NCBI GenBank assembly: GCA_011800805.1 | Contig: MPNW01000073.1 | Span: 62,001-126,000, forward strand | Origin: Hirudo medicinalis | Lineage: Eukaryota > Annelida > Clitellata > Hirudinida > Hirudinidae | Direction: 5' to 3' | DNA length: 64,000 bases | Shown here: piece after piece, positions 20,730 to 33,246 of the stretch | Position numbering within the stretch: the stretch's first letter is position 1 | Layout of the letters: every line of letters starts with the position of its first letter | Position numbers and translations under genes: made by a program | The notes under the pieces: model-generated | Seen by the model: only the letters and a program-made list of their open reading frames with translations | Database searches by the model: none | Told to the model about the DNA's origin: nothing

Positions 20730-23700
20730 TCGTTATTCCAATTCCGTTCATCTCGAGCGTTGTTATAGAGATCGAGCAAAGAGTTATAGAGATCGAGCAA
20801 AGACTGGTCGACTACAACAGCCATTTAAACGTGACCTATTAAAACGTGCTGTTCGACCGCTGCAGCAATCAGGCGCTGAACATGCTTGGCATGAACGCGG
20901 CCTACGCCCGCGACAGGATATTTACCTTCTACACGGCAGAAGTGTATATTTTCTAAGTTGCATAAGCTGTATTTGGGGTACCTGATCACCGCGATCTTCA
21001 GTTGCTCGACAACGACAACAAACAGTTGCGCATCTACTTAGAAGTAGTACCACGCTGGCGATTGGTTAGTAGCGACGTAGGAGTTCTATACACTACATAT
21101 TGACCTGAATGGTCCCAAAGGCTGTCCACCCCCCCAACTGATATCATCATTAACTTGTAAGTGATACACAAAAGCTGTGCACGCAGCCTACGTTACCCTG
21201 CTTATGTCGAAGCGTGCTGGCCACTCGATCAATATCTAGCGCAAGCCTGTCGCTTGATCGAGCCTACCTGTTCATAAGCGGCATTTGCACCATCAGATTA
21301 ATCCATCCGTCCTGCCCACCACCTCAACAATTTCATCCAGGTACAGATGCGCTGAGTACTAGAAGTCTCTGAGGCAAAATCTGCACACTTACATCGAAGC
21401 GACTGCCGATAAACTAGCATGCGATCCGCACATCAACAATTACGACTTCTGGTGCCCGCTCCGTAACCTCAACAACGAGATCTTCGAGATCACAGACCTA
21501 AAGACCAGATCAATCGAGATGTTACGCCGGTGGATCATCCTGCATCAGGTTGGATATCTGTGTAGCGTCGCCCGAATCACGTCCGAGCACGGCTAATCTT
21601 TTCCGAAAAATTAAATTTAATCATGTGCCACGCTTCCAAACATGCTATAATAGATCGAGTTAAAGTGTAGCCACGCATGGCTATACTATGATAGCTACGC
21701 TATGCACGCAATGTCTTTGCTATCCTCAAACGATCCACTGGCGTATTCCTATGCTTCCATGAGCTCGTTTCTAGTCGGGACGAACGCCCCCCCCATTTTC
21801 ATGGGTTGCTTTGTCCGCAAGAATGACGCGACCGCGACAATGAGTTTCCGACACCAGTCACTGCCTGCGCGTTTGGTCTGACAGGTGAGTCATCTTTATG
21901 GTGTTCGGCGCTCGCCACACCGTTGGCAACCGTCTGCGCCAAATTCAATTCGCCGAAAATCTTGCGCGCCCTGTCCTAATCGACTAGTGTACCGCCCAGC
22001 GGCGAGAAGTAATCTGATGCGAATACGGCAAAGTCTTCTATCGTAAAGTGCCGTGCCACATCTTGGATATGATGATGATTGCCGTCAGTTTGCACGCCTG
22101 GTCGACGGATTGGACGAGATAGTCCTTTATCTCGCCGGAAATGACAGGAATAGGTGACGCCATCAGCCATCAGGCCTCAGCGGCTTGCCGTTATCGGCTA
22201 CGATGAACGCGCATCTGTTGGTCGACAGCAGCGACGCTACTTCGACAGCTGCAGCTCCTAAGCTGGTCAACTTAGTCAGCCTTTCCATGAAACCGCGTGT
22301 GTTTAGCGTCAGATTAGCCTGTTCATCATGGGCATCGATCATAGCCATGGTTGATAGCATGGATGCTCATGGTTACTCCCTGTCTTCGATAACAAGGAGC
22401 GAATTAATCATATGCAAATGTAGCCGGCGTCACGATTGCGTAAATCGTTATGACGCTAGCGTTTGTCAAAAGGATGTAGGTCAGTCTAGCTTTCCACGAA
22501 GCGGATTAGGTTGCCGAACAGTCGATCCATAGCATTTCAGCCCCCCCCCATTATTGCTTTTTAGGCCCGGCTGGTTGTATTTGTAGTTCTTGACGATCAA
22601 CCCCTTCTGAAAAGCTTCGATGTCATGTGCATAGCAGGAGGCGATGACACTGGAACGGACGTAGTCAGCATATTATAACAGATGCAGCTCCAGCCACCGT
22701 GCAACATCATGATGTCCCGGATGTTAACACCGACCTGACGGTGACGATCTCAAGCGCTTCGCTTTGGCTGTCTTCAAGGTTCTTGTGGGCAAGCGCTACA
22801 TACACGGCTTTCGCCACGACCTTTGCATCACGAAAGGTCCGCATGATATTATGACTATCTGGATGTAGGAAGAAATCCTATTAGTGTTCGCCTTAGCCTA
22901 CGAACTCACCATTCACTCTGACTCAAGTGATGAAAGCGTTAGATGTGTTCGCTATACCCCCCCCGGAAGGCATAGGCTATACAGACCACATCAGGCCGTA
23001 CAACCAACTAGACACGCACGCCAGGTTCGGTCGAGATCAACGCTCGTCGAGAAATCGACTCGCGCGCTCAAATAGTAAGATCACTCGACTAGATTCTGAG
23101 ACAGCATACTCTCGGCTAGCACCGCCAGTTCCAATGCCGGCTATGCACCGTTTTACCCCCCCCCACAACGCCTATCTGCGGTTATCACTACGAGCTTCGC
23201 TCGGCCGTCGCCGTTATCCGGAATGATCGCCACCAGTCACCCTCCCCCCAACTCCTCCTTGTTATAGGAATGATCGAGTATGTGGTCATCGCAGACTTGG
23301 TGATCTTTATTACACTGGCGAGCTATACCGGTGTCTATTCGCTGCTAGGCCTGCACAAATGTTTAAGTACGCCAAATTGCGACATAGTCCTGCTCCAGGG
23401 TATCAACATCTCGAATGCAGCGCTTAAAAGCTGCAAGATGCTTGTTATTTCCGTCATGAATCGAAAGGCTTGCTCTGCCTGGTTGGTCGAGACCTGGTTG
23501 GCCTTCTATCATCCGCTCCTGCTTTGGTCGCTGCCTGCCAGTGTGGGCCAGCTGCTATGTTAGGACTATAATCGAGACGAACGAACATTGGCAGATGATC
23601 GTCGGCAGTGATCCTCAACACATTGCGCGTAGCATCGTAATATGGGATACGTCAGCGTAAACTACTGCAAGGCTTAGCTGAACGGCTACATAGACAGGGC

Positions 23701-24748
23701 AGTCGCGGTTACGGCTAGATTCAGGCGCACATGGTCCCTGCCTACGCCGATCTGGTTAGAGTGGCTATTAGCCAGTATCGTCTCGTACACAGAAATGCTA
23801 TTGACTACATGAATGTCATCGCCGTCTCAAATAGCTCCATGTGAGTCGGTAATTACTACCAAAGTGTGTAGAAGCTGGTGCTGTCTAGTACAGCTCTCGC
23901 GTGACAGCAGGTTTGCCAGTGCCAATGCCTGGATGAACACCACAGACAAATCGATCCCGTCGTGATGAGCCTCGATATCGGTCTTATCGATGCGCGTGAG
24001 ATCTACATTTTCTTTGAAAATCGGCTGGTCGATAAATTCTGTGAACATCACCTCCAAGAGATACCGCGCAGTTCTACAACCAGCTTGGAATCGTTCGTTC
24101 AAGCAACGATACTTGTTCGTGCAGCCATACTGATATGCTTCAGATCCGTTGCTGTCATGCTGCGTATAGTAGGCTTTTTTTGTTCGAATGGTAGGCAAAT
24201 GCTAGGCCGAAAAGCCCCCACCCGTACAGCATTGGCATCACCGATGAGGCTAATCATAGCCACTTGCTGACTGTCGATTTCGGCTTCAGCCCACTTGCTG
24301 GTAACAGTTAAACCTCGACACGAAGTCTGTCGGCAACAGTAGCCCGATCAAGCAATGAGATGAAGCCGCTGAGTCCGATGTGATCTGTTGGTAGCAAATG
24401 ATCAACTTCAGCAAACAGCACTTGGAAGTGCAACACACAACGTAACCTCGCCGGCAACCGACGGGTCGGCAATCCAAGGCTGACTGTTGTACAAATTTTG
24501 TGCAAGGATCACATGAAGGACGAAGCGCATCAGCGTTAGTTTCCGCTAAAAGTACCTAGCTGCCCATGGCCACAACGCTGCCGTCTGTCAGCACCATGAC
24601 TTTCTAGCGAGTGGTCATTTCCACTTACATTTCGTGGAATGCCAGACCATTCAGTCAAACATTAAACTGCACATCAAGAGGATGAAGTGCAAGAAAAAAA
24701 TAGAGACGGCTCTGGCTTTTTCGTCTCGAATCACTACACCTGTGATAA
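20730..24748. other. Long decayed region with tandem repeats and poly-C tracts
   Basis: Four kilobases with no intact gene. A perfect 21-bp tandem duplication lies at 20762-20803. Poly-C tracts of 7-9 occur at 21129, 21787, 22541, 22957 and 23156. Fragments at 22360-21980 (minus; MIDAHDEQANLTLNTRGFME then LGAAAVEVASLLSTN) and 24198-23827 (minus) were probably coding but I could not name them. The end adjoins uvrD. Confidence 0.6.
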
Positions 24749-27246
24749 ATGTCAGATTTTACAAATGATTTGCCGTTTTTCGACGAGCCTGGCAGCTTTC
24801 TATCCCAACCAACTAGTGCCTCTGCAACTGGCGACATTGTTGCGTGCACCAGGGCCGCCCTCCTGGCATCATCCGCGCCAGATTATCTTCATGGTCTGAA
24901 TTCTGGGCAACGACAGGCCGTCGAGACAACAGAGGGTTCGGTCCTCGTGCTCCGCCGGCGCCGGTACCGGCAAGACGCGCGTGCTCCACCACCCGCATAG
25001 CTCATATCCTCAGCCAAGCGCGCCTACCCAAGCCAAGTGCTCGCTGTCACATTCACTAACAAGGCGGCACGCGAAATGAAGCAGCGCATAGGCCTTCTAG
25101 TCGGCAAAGCGTCGAGGGCATGCCGTGGCTCGGCACGTTCCATTCCATTGGCGTCAAGATGCTGCGCCGCCATGCCGAACTAGCAGGCCTACGTTCCGAC
25201 TTCACCATTCTGAATACCGACGATGTAATTCGTCTCATAAAACAGCTAATACAGGCAGAAGGCCTCGACGAGAAGTGCTGGCCAGCACGCCAGTTCGCTA
25301 TGATGATTGACGTCTGGAAGACTAAAGGCTTCGGTCCGTCAGAGATTACCGATTGCGATGCTCGCTCCTTTGCTAATGGCAAAGGCCGCGAACTCTACCA
25401 AGCCTACCAGGCTCGCCTGCGGATGCTGAATACCTGCGACTTCGGTGACCTCCTGTGCCACCCGATCTGCATCTTCCGTACCTATCCTGATGTACTGAAT
25501 GAATACCACAAGCGGTTCAAGTACATCTTAGTCGACGAATACCAGGATACCAACACCGCGCAATATATGTGGCTGCGGCTACTTGTGCAGGAAACAGGCA
25601 TGCAGGGGCAAAAAAGCGTCTGCTGTGTCGGCGACGACGATCAGTCGATCTATGGCTGGCGCGGTGCCAAGGTCGACAATATCCTGCGTTTCGATAAGGA
25701 TTTCCCTGGCGCCGTTGTTATCCGGCTTGAGCGCAACTATCGCTCGACTGCCCATATCCTAGGCACTGCTGCTCACCTGATCGCCCACAATGAGGGCCGC
25801 CTCGGCAAGACGCTTTTCACCGAACAAGCCAATCTAGACGACGCCAAGGTCAATATCCACTCCGCCTTGGATTCTGAAGAGGAAGCCCGCGCCGTCGGCG
25901 AGACGATAGAGCAGCTGAAACGTCAGAAGCACAGTCTCAACGAGATAGCGATCCTCGTCCGCGCCTCGTTTCAGATGCGTGAGTTTGAAGACCGCTTCGT
26001 CACCATCGGTCTCAACTACCGTATCATCGGTGGCCCGCGCTTCTACGAGCGTCAGGAAATACGCGATGCGATGGCTTATTTCCGAGTGGTCGCCCAGAGT
26101 GCCGACGACCTCGCTTTCGAGCGTATCATTAACGTGCCAAAGCGTGGCATCGGCGAAGCCACCATCCGCCAGATCCACGACACGGCGCGTGCCTTGGGCG
26201 TCTCTATGCTCCAGGCAGCCAGTTTGCTTGCTGAAAGTAACAAGCTCAAATCCAAGCCGCGTGCAGCGCTGCGCGAAGTCACGACAAATTTCGGTCGCTG
26301 GCAGATGGCGTTAGACTACACGCCCCACACCGAACTCGTTGAGATCATTCTCAAGGAGAGTGGCTACATCAACATGTGGAAGAACGATCGTTCGGTCGAG
26401 GCACCTGGTCGGCTCGAAAACCTTAAGGAGCTGAGCCGATGCATAGATGAATACGAATCACTGCATTCCTTTCTGGAGCACGTCGCCCTCGTCATGGACA
26501 CCGAACATAACGAGCAGTTCGACGCCGTCTCTATCATGACGCTGCACTCAGCCAAGGGCCTTGAATTCGAGACCGTCTTTCTACCTGGATGGGAAGAAGG
26601 TTTGTTCCCACACCAGCGCGCTCTCGACGAAGGTGGCTGCTCAGGCCTGGAGGAAGAGCGCCGCCTCGCCTATGTCGGCGTCACCCGCGCCAAGAAGAAC
26701 CTGCACATCTGGTGCGCCTCCAACCGCCGCATCCATGGTCTTTGGCAGTCGACCGTCCCCTCTCGCTTCCTTAGCGAATTGCCCGATAACCATGTCGAGG
26801 TCGTTGAAGCCTGTAATTTCTATGGGGACTACGGCGGCAGCTATCGTAGTCCCCATGAAGCTTCGCGTTTAGACGACATTGGCTATAAATCCTTCTTTAA
26901 CAGTCATGCCAAGCCTAGCTTGCAGCGTACACGACAGAACCGCACCGAAGTCACCAATCGCAACTGGGAATCCAGGCCAAGCCATTCAGTCCAGTGCATC
27001 AGCTATGGCGAGACCGATTCCAGCTTCGGCGCCAGTCGTAACTCGATCAAGAGTCGAACCATAGATGGCAAACTAGTGACTAAGTTCATCTCGTCAGAAC
27101 TATCGCGCTTCAACGTCGGAGACCGCGTCTTCCACCTAAAATTCGGCAACGGTAACATCACCGCCATCGACGGTAACAAGCTCACTATTGACTTCGATAA
27201 GGCGGGCCAAAAGAAGGTATTGGATAGCTTCGTCGTAGCGGTGTGA
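24749..27246 (+). pseudogene. uvrD: UvrD/PcrA-type helicase with four indels near the Walker A motif
   Basis: The start MSDFTNDLPFFDEPGSF and DYLHGLNSGQRQAVET match rhizobial UvrD/PcrA. The Walker A region (expected AGAGTGKT) is reached only after a one-base insertion at ~24952; further one-base changes at ~24986, ~25023 (insertions) and ~25110 (deletion) follow. From 25120 the frame is open for 708 codons with all later motifs: LVDEYQDTNTAQY, VGDDDQSIYGWRGA, LERNYRSTAHIL, TLHSAKGLEFETVFLPGWEE, RRLAYVGVTRAKKNL, and a C-terminal Tudor-like domain (FNVGDRVFHLKFGNG). The enzyme acts in excision and mismatch repair. As written it lacks ATP binding. Either a very young pseudogene or local consensus errors. 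Confidence 0.85.
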
Positions 27247-27513
27247 CGCCTATTGCATACAATTTTCTTATGAAACTCCTGAATAACTCCTCGTTCCTAT
27301 CACCGTATCAACATGATGCGGTGGCACAGATGTTATATGCAAACGACCCATAGCACCTGCTATAATCCACTCACGACTGCCGCGGCAGCTCCTCTCCGAG
27401 GCCTGGTAGCTTGCTAATTAGGCTCTTTTCACTTGGCTCCCGCCAAGAGCGTCCTGTTAGTCATGGCATTCAAGGCGACGAGAAGTCCGGCCTGTAGCAT
27501 GAAGTGCGGCGCA

Positions 27514-29105
27514 TGACCCTCTCTGTGTCACGACCAACTATCTCGACGCACATCGGCATCATCATGCTGCTGACGTTGGCAGCCAATTTGCTTCTATTTT
27601 GACAACTTATGGGCATCTCTTTGTTTGTCTTCGCTGCTCCCTGTCGCGGTAGGAATGATCACTTTCTATCTAAGTTCGCCATATCCCAGGACTCTAGCAG
27701 CATAGCTGGTGATCACGATAGCAGTCGTCTTGCCGTTTACCGAGAATGTTAACCTGATTTCGGCAGTGGTCTGATCGTAGTCCTCGCGCCCCTTACGCTA
27801 TCCATATAGCATATAGCATGCTTGTGCTGTCTCAGGTATGATGAACGTGTTCCAGCGTATCGGCCCGGTTTCTCTTGGCACTCTCATTCTCCTTACTGCA
27901 TGATCTCCTACGCCTACAGAAATTTACCATAGCGGCCAAAGGCTCTCGTTGCATACGTCTAGCTAACCGGATGCTGACTATTGTGCTGTGAGGGGGGGGC
28001 GTGTTCATAGCGCTCTTCAGCCTCGCAAGCCATTTTATCGGCTACTGGATATCGCCAATCGATATAACGGCGATCCTGGATCTTCATAACAGCGATCCTG
28101 GATCTTCTCGATATTTGGAATCTTAATATCTTATGGATCATTGTTGTGGATATCGTCTAGAGGGGTCTCTGAGGCTGCGCCTGCCGCGCTAATCACACCC
28201 GATCATACAACCCAATCCAAATTTGCAGTACTATCTTTGCAGTACTATCTGTGGCCCCAGCCAACGATAGAAGGCCTATAACAGAAGAAGGCCTATAACA
28301 GATCTAGAGCAGACGCTCTTTGGTCCCACTGCCATCATGCACGCTATTGTTGTGTTAAACTTCTTGTTTGCCGTGCAGACGGTACTCGACAACGCCTACC
28401 TCTGGGGGGGGGTGCATGGAATCGCTTGATGGTATGAACGACGCGACACATACGCATCGTGGCACCTATGCGCTGATTGTCACTGCCCTGTTATCAGCAG
28501 TGTTCGTACTTACAACCATTCACCCCGGCAGCACCATCTCGGCCGAGTCTTGCATTCGCACCTTTGTCTATCCATGATCCCCACAGAACATTGTCCTGGT
28601 TAAGTAGTTAATCATGCACCTGTACTTCTATGTCAGTATCTACTCACTGACCTACTAGCGTATAGCAGCCTTCCTCTGTTTGAGGGAGGGTGTATTAGAG
28701 GTACGATGGGCTTGGTTATCATCTTGGCGTGCATCGTGCGAGTGAAATCGAAATAATGGTTACTTGGAGCCAATATGCTGACGCTTTCAGCTAGTCTTTA
28801 CGCTTAATGTTGCGTCAACTTTGCTGCAATTATCGCTTACTACAACGTCACCCATAGTCGTGAAATATCTAGCGATGGATCTGAATTAGACTGGGTTTAT
28901 CTGCGATTGCTTAGCCCGACGGATATTCAGGCAATGGAACTATTCTTACGGCAATCTTGATAGTATCTACCTCCCATTCCTCTTGATGCAATGATGAACT
29001 ACTAAGCGATCAATAACGAGTGGGGCGCTTTCACGAACGAGGTGGAGCACTTTCATATCAGTCAGTAGAACTGACGAACCTGGAGCTTCCTACATTTCTG
29101 ACTCG
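27514..29105 (+). pseudogene. Remnant of DUF4173/DUF4153-type polytopic membrane protein
   Basis: In order, plus-strand fragments read MTLSVSRPTISTHIGIIMLL, IALFSLASHFIGYWISPIDI, IVVLNFLFAVQTVLDNAYLW, THRGTYALIVTALLSAVFVL, NMLTLSASLYA and IIAYYNVTHSREIS..GSELD. These follow the family from N- to C-terminus, including the RGTYALIVTALL core. G8 (27992-27999) and G9 (28404-28412) tracts sit at frame breaks, as do three tandem duplications (28064-28107, 28222-28249, 28269-28302). Function of the family is unknown to me. Confidence 0.7.
28064..28302. repeat. Three tandem duplications within 240 bp
   Basis: A 22-bp unit with one mismatch (28064-28107), a perfect 14-bp unit (28222-28249) and a perfect 17-bp unit (28269-28302) lie inside the DUF4173 remnant. 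Each is a head-to-tail doubling of otherwise unique sequence. Confidence 0.9.
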
Positions 29106-29109
29106 TCAG

Positions 29110-29660
29110 GCATTTTGAGCAGCTATCCGTTCTCAACGAACAGGCTAAAACAGATGCTAAAGTGCTCGCGAAGCGCCTCCTACGCTAGCCAATCACGAAA
29201 TCAGCTACGACCAAGTGGAGAAATTTTCTTCAAGTGAAGAAGCTTCTTGCAGCTCTTTAACAGCAGATGGATTTCGTCGCAAGACTTATGGTGGCACTAG
29301 AGGCTCAAGATTTAGCGTCAAACATGCTTGTATCGCCGAGGCGTAGAGGACGTGTATCACACTCTCGGTCTCAGTTACAGTCGTACAAATGCCCCCCCCT
29401 TTTTTTACCCCCCACCAACCTTAATATCAGTCTGCATCTATAGCAGCACTAATGTTGCTGTATCTNCATGCAATTCCAACTAATCTGGATTCTAGCTAAT
29501 AGGGCTTGAGCATGGCAATCACCCATAGGGAAGTGAAGCCAGATCAAACATCAGGGCAATCAATGTAATGCAACCTGAGCATATGATGTGCTAGCGCCAT
29601 CATAACTTTACTAACTCACAATGATGGCTACAGTTGATAAAGGATGTGAGAATGAGCTGA
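29110..29660. other. Decayed DNA with ambiguous base at 29466
   Basis: Plus-strand fragments such as EQAKTDAKVLAKRLL and QQMDFVARLMVALEAQDLAS suggest a lost helical protein. The stretch holds C8-T7-A-C6 (29392-29413) and the only undetermined base (n, 29466), so assembly quality is lowest here. Confidence 0.5.
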
Positions 29661-30560
29661 CATGACATTGGTCACGCTCCTGGGTCTCAGGTTCTTGAGC
29701 TAACCAATAACCGGTTATCTCAAGAACAAAGACGGGCATTACATCACCATCTACAACTGTACGGTTGTCAAGGACGAGAAATGGTTAGCCTAACACGACG
29801 GAAGCTATTTGAAGACACCGGTCGGTACTACAAATTTACAAGAATTTCGTCTTCGTCTGCGTTGATAATGAAGACGACCTGCAGTCCGTCACGATTGGCG
29901 AGAATAGTGCTTGCCATACTCTGAAACAGAGCGAGGTCTCAATCGATAACCTTACGGCTTCAGAAGAGGTGGGGCGTACTCGTTGTCAAGGTCGAGGCAC
30001 GCGGCTTCCAATTCCTGGATGTGCCGTGTCAAGAGGATAGGCCGGTGCAGAGAATGTCGTCTGACCGTCATGATCGACAATAATCAGACGATATTCGATC
30101 GCGCTTATCTGGTGATCGATGGTTTCGCGCGTATGGTCGATTTGATGGGTCCTGTTGTCTCGGATCAGCTGACCAAAATGGTTAACTAAATATGCATTAC
30201 TGGCCTTGCACATGAGCTGGCCGAGTATATCTACTTCGGCCATAAGGCTGGCCTAGACATCGAAAGGTCGTAGAAATCATTTCCAAGGGAGCCGCAGGCT
30301 CTCGGTAAAAAGAAATAACCATAAGGCAATAACCATAAGGCCATGAGCGCTGGCAAGTATGATTTTGGTTTCGCTATCGATTGGATGCGGAAAAACCTTA
30401 GTGTCTCGCTGAAGTGGATCACAATGGCGCAAAGCTGCCGGTGACAGCGCTGATCAACCAATTTTTTTACAAGTACTTGCAGTCCATGGACAGCCGCTTT
30501 TTAAACACCCCCCCCTGTTCGTCTGACTGGCAAAGTCAATCGCCCTGGTCATATAGCCGA
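29661..30560 (+). pseudogene. Remnant of 3-hydroxyisobutyrate dehydrogenase-like enzyme
   Basis: Fragments in order: YLKNKDGHYITIYNCT, EARGFQFLDVPC, TVMIDNNQTIFDRAYLVIDG, FARMVDLMGPVVSDQLTKMV, AHELAEYIYFGHKAGLDIE, MSAGKYDFGFAIDWMRKNLS and HNGAKLPVTALINQF. This is the full layout of the NAD-dependent 3-hydroxyisobutyrate/6-phosphogluconate dehydrogenase-like family. Many stops and frameshifts; a tandem duplication (30314-30341) and a C8 run (30508-30515) coincide with breaks. The lost enzyme probably oxidised a small hydroxy acid. Confidence 0.8.
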
Positions 30561-30715
30561 AGTCGAGCGCCTAGGAGATCATTGCGCATCTGCACTTGTC
30601 GGCATGGTGTACCTCGGCATCGTAACGAATAGGAGCTGCCATCGTCATCCCCAAATCAGCGCGGTAGACCGGCAAGAACGCAGTTCACGAACGTGCCGAT
30701 CTGAAAACACTGGCG

Positions 30716-31233
30716 TTAATTGACGCGGAGCGCTGATCAGGCGGTGTTGGCACTACTTTCTTGTCGAGGATCATATAGTCGAACGGAAGATCGATAGTGT
30801 ATTCGATCTGCTCCGTAGCGAATGACAGCGATGCGTCGTGGATTTTTTTCATTGGTGATCATCAGTTTGCAGAAGTAGTCGTAGGACTTAATATCGGGAA
30901 CGACCACGAGCAACAGGTAATCGACATCGTCGCCCATGCGGTAGAACTCAAACACCTCAAGAAACTCTTGGATCACTTCCGAGAAACAGCGTAGCCATTA
31001 GTGGCTGTACGAATTGATGCGGATCGCTACGAAGACCGTGACGAGCGAATTGATTCGCTCCGAGTCAAGCAGCATGCACACGGCGCTTGATGGTATTTCC
31101 CTCCTCCAGCACGGCCTGGATACAATCCCAGCACGGCATGCTAGACAGTTCTACTTGCTTGACAACGTCGGCCATGGTCAGCCAAGACTCTTCTTGGAGA
31201 AAAAGTAGGATTTCTCTGTCGAAACGGTCCATT
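30716..31233 (-). pseudogene. Remnant of Lrp/AsnC-family regulator
   Basis: The minus strand starts MDRFDREILLFLQEESWLTM then ADVVKQVELSSMPCWDCIQ, the Lrp helix-turn-helix region, and continues in other frames with VFVAIRI, FSEVIQEFLEVFEFYRMGDD and VDYLLLVVVPDIKSYDYFCK, the effector-binding domain. Frameshifts separate the two halves. Length (~155 codons) matches the family, so this is a full-length gene disabled by small lesions. Confidence 0.8.
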
Positions 31234-31389
31234 TTGAGCTACATTTAGAAAATGTTCATCATAAACGTGATAATGATGAGCATCATACAGAAAGGAATTC
31301 TACACGTACCCGAAGAGGGTGATAATTATTCTTGCTCGACGCTATCGAGTAGATAGCGTTTCTGTCCGGATAAAAGGTAGTAATTTCAT

Positions 31390-31960
31390 TTTGAACCATT
31401 GATTATGTTTGATTCAGCCGGTGTACGTCGGAAAGGACGCGACAAGGCAGTGCATGGGGCGATGACGAGCATGCTCACGGCGAGCTAGCCAGTCGTCTAC
31501 CGTGTCCGTCAACGAACCAGCCGTTGCCGTACTCATGCGCCAGTACTGCGCATACTAGCCGATCGCCAGTACGACGTCGATTTATGGTATTCCAGCTAGT
31601 AATCACATACGCTAAGCAGATGGGCATGCGTGCCGTGACGGCAAGTTGCCGCCATTTGCATCCTACTCGGGGAAGCAGCAGTTCATTAGTGCTATTGCCA
31701 ACTTTTCGGGATCGTAAAACTCTTCGCAACATCACGCTTAATCATTCACGCAGCTTGTTACCTGAGGCGTCGGTGAATGATGCACCGCTGAGATGCACCG
31801 CAGATGTCCAACGCCTGATCGGCAATAAGAATAAGCGCCACAGCCAATGATGTACGACCACCGGCCGCAGCTCGTGCGGCTATGCAGCTTGCCGACAGAC
31901 TGCTCCATGCATATGCAGCAGGCCTTGATCTCGACAACGATGGCGCCGAGTGACAAAGAT
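31390..31960 (-). pseudogene. Remnant of uracil-DNA glycosylase-family protein
   Basis: Fragments in order: EIKACCICMEQSVGKLH, KLILIADQAL, SGASFTDASGNKLRE, FYDPEKLAIALMNCCFPE, DANGGNLPSRHACP, IDVVLAIG(stop)YAQYW and STATAGSLTDTVDDW. This tracks the uracil-DNA glycosylase-like family with its F(x)DASG-RLR, PMG-CFPG-like and LVGGYAQAW-like segments. Stops and frameshifts throughout. Its loss removes a base-excision repair activity unless another glycosylase exists. Confidence 0.75.
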
Positions 31961-32600
31961 ATGGTCACGTAACGGCACTGGTCATGGCGGCCAGCGCGAC
32001 GATGCGCCGACCTCATGAAACAAATGGCAATCAGGCTGACGATGTCGACAATCGAGAAGTTGTCGTCGGAAGCGAACTAGCGGTTGGCTGATTCCTTGTG
32101 AATAGGCTTAGAAACTCAACAGTCTGAGGCTTGTTGACACCGCCACGTTCTATACTATAATATACTTTGTTCTTTCATCGCAAAGTGAATATGTATGGAA
32201 GGAGAATCAGGCAGGAAGAAACAAGCTAAACTAGACTCGATACCGATATCTAGACCAGCATTCTGTCGAATGTCTTTGTCCCAACAATGCCTATTCCGTA
32301 TGCAACCCCTCGCAATGGCGGTTGCTTAAGTAAGCATGGTATCAGCGTAGCGTTCAAGCAGTGACACAGTCGCTGCAGTTAGCTTTGTAGTGATACCCCT
32401 CTCTTCTACTTGTGTCACAGCCAGTCAATGTCGATTAGAACCATCTCACCTCGATGCCCAGCCTCGGTCAGGAAGATGCGCACGCGCCTCTGATTAAGCT
32501 TCCCTGCCTTCATCGAATAGCTTCATTATGCCTCCTTGCTATCCGCACTAACTGTAGGCCGCAACATTCGAGAATCGAAAGATTCATATGAGTCTAGCCA
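31960..32600. other. Decayed DNA
   Basis: No recognisable gene. Short minus-strand pieces near 32470 (RIFLTEAGHRGEMV) hint at a lost regulator but are too short to call. Confidence 0.4.
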
Positions 32601-33104
32601 GATATAGCCATAGGTACCACGCTCAACTCGACGATATTGCTATGCACCTGTCTACAATCACACTGGCGCTCAAAATCGCCAGCCCAGACGCTAAAAAGAT
32701 TGTGCTGTGTCGCAGTTTCCTCCGCATTATAGTCGCCATAGGCAACGGCTTATCCAGCTTCGATCTGTATTACGGTTGAGATTGATACCACCGGCGCTGC
32801 ATTCGCCTAGCAAACGGTCGTATTTGTCGCGCTTCCCGCCAATGTAACTGATTGGTCTGCCGGCCACGAGTTTGGTTTGAGCTTCGCACGAGCATGTTTA
32901 CATGGATAAGTCTCGTTGTTCTTCCGACACATCTGGCAGAACTCCAGCGTATTAATACCATATAGGCGGATGCGCTTGCCGGACAGCATGATCGAATCAT
33001 CGTAGCTGATGACGGCAACATCAGATTTCGTGCGTGTATAGACGCGATCGAGGCGCGACGACACCCAGCACCAGCAGGCCGAGCATGATTGTGATCATGC
33101 GCAT
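32600..33104 (-). pseudogene. Remnant of secreted staphylococcal-nuclease-like protein
   Basis: ATG 33104 opens a signal peptide (MRMITIMLGLLVLGVV), then after a frame break YDDSIMLSGKRIRLYGINTL, EFCQMCRKNNETYPC, AVAYGDYNAEE and VWAGDFERQCDCRQVHS. The GDSI..GKRIRLYGIDTPE core is the nuclease-fold signature. Two or more frameshifts and stops disable it. Likely a periplasmic or exported nuclease in the ancestor. Confidence 0.75.
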
Positions 33105-33246
33105 AATCAGCTAGGTATTACTAACGGTTGTGCCGGCGGGAAAATGCTTTATCGCGGTCTGCTAGACCACGAACGGCTTATATGATAAACAATACCTTCA
33201 TCATTCCAGCTTAGCTTATGAAGAGTAAGGAAGGCGTGAGTGAATA

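Noticed and set aside
23827..24198. Minus-strand 123-codon frame as a small gene
   Set aside because: Its composition resembles an antisense shadow, the other strand also gives protein-like text, and no family was recognised.
20730..24748. A novel multi-gene accessory system in the long unreadable region
   Set aside because: No frame holds a coherent protein, no start/RBS pattern is seen and poly-C and tandem-repeat lesions are dense; decay is the simpler reading.
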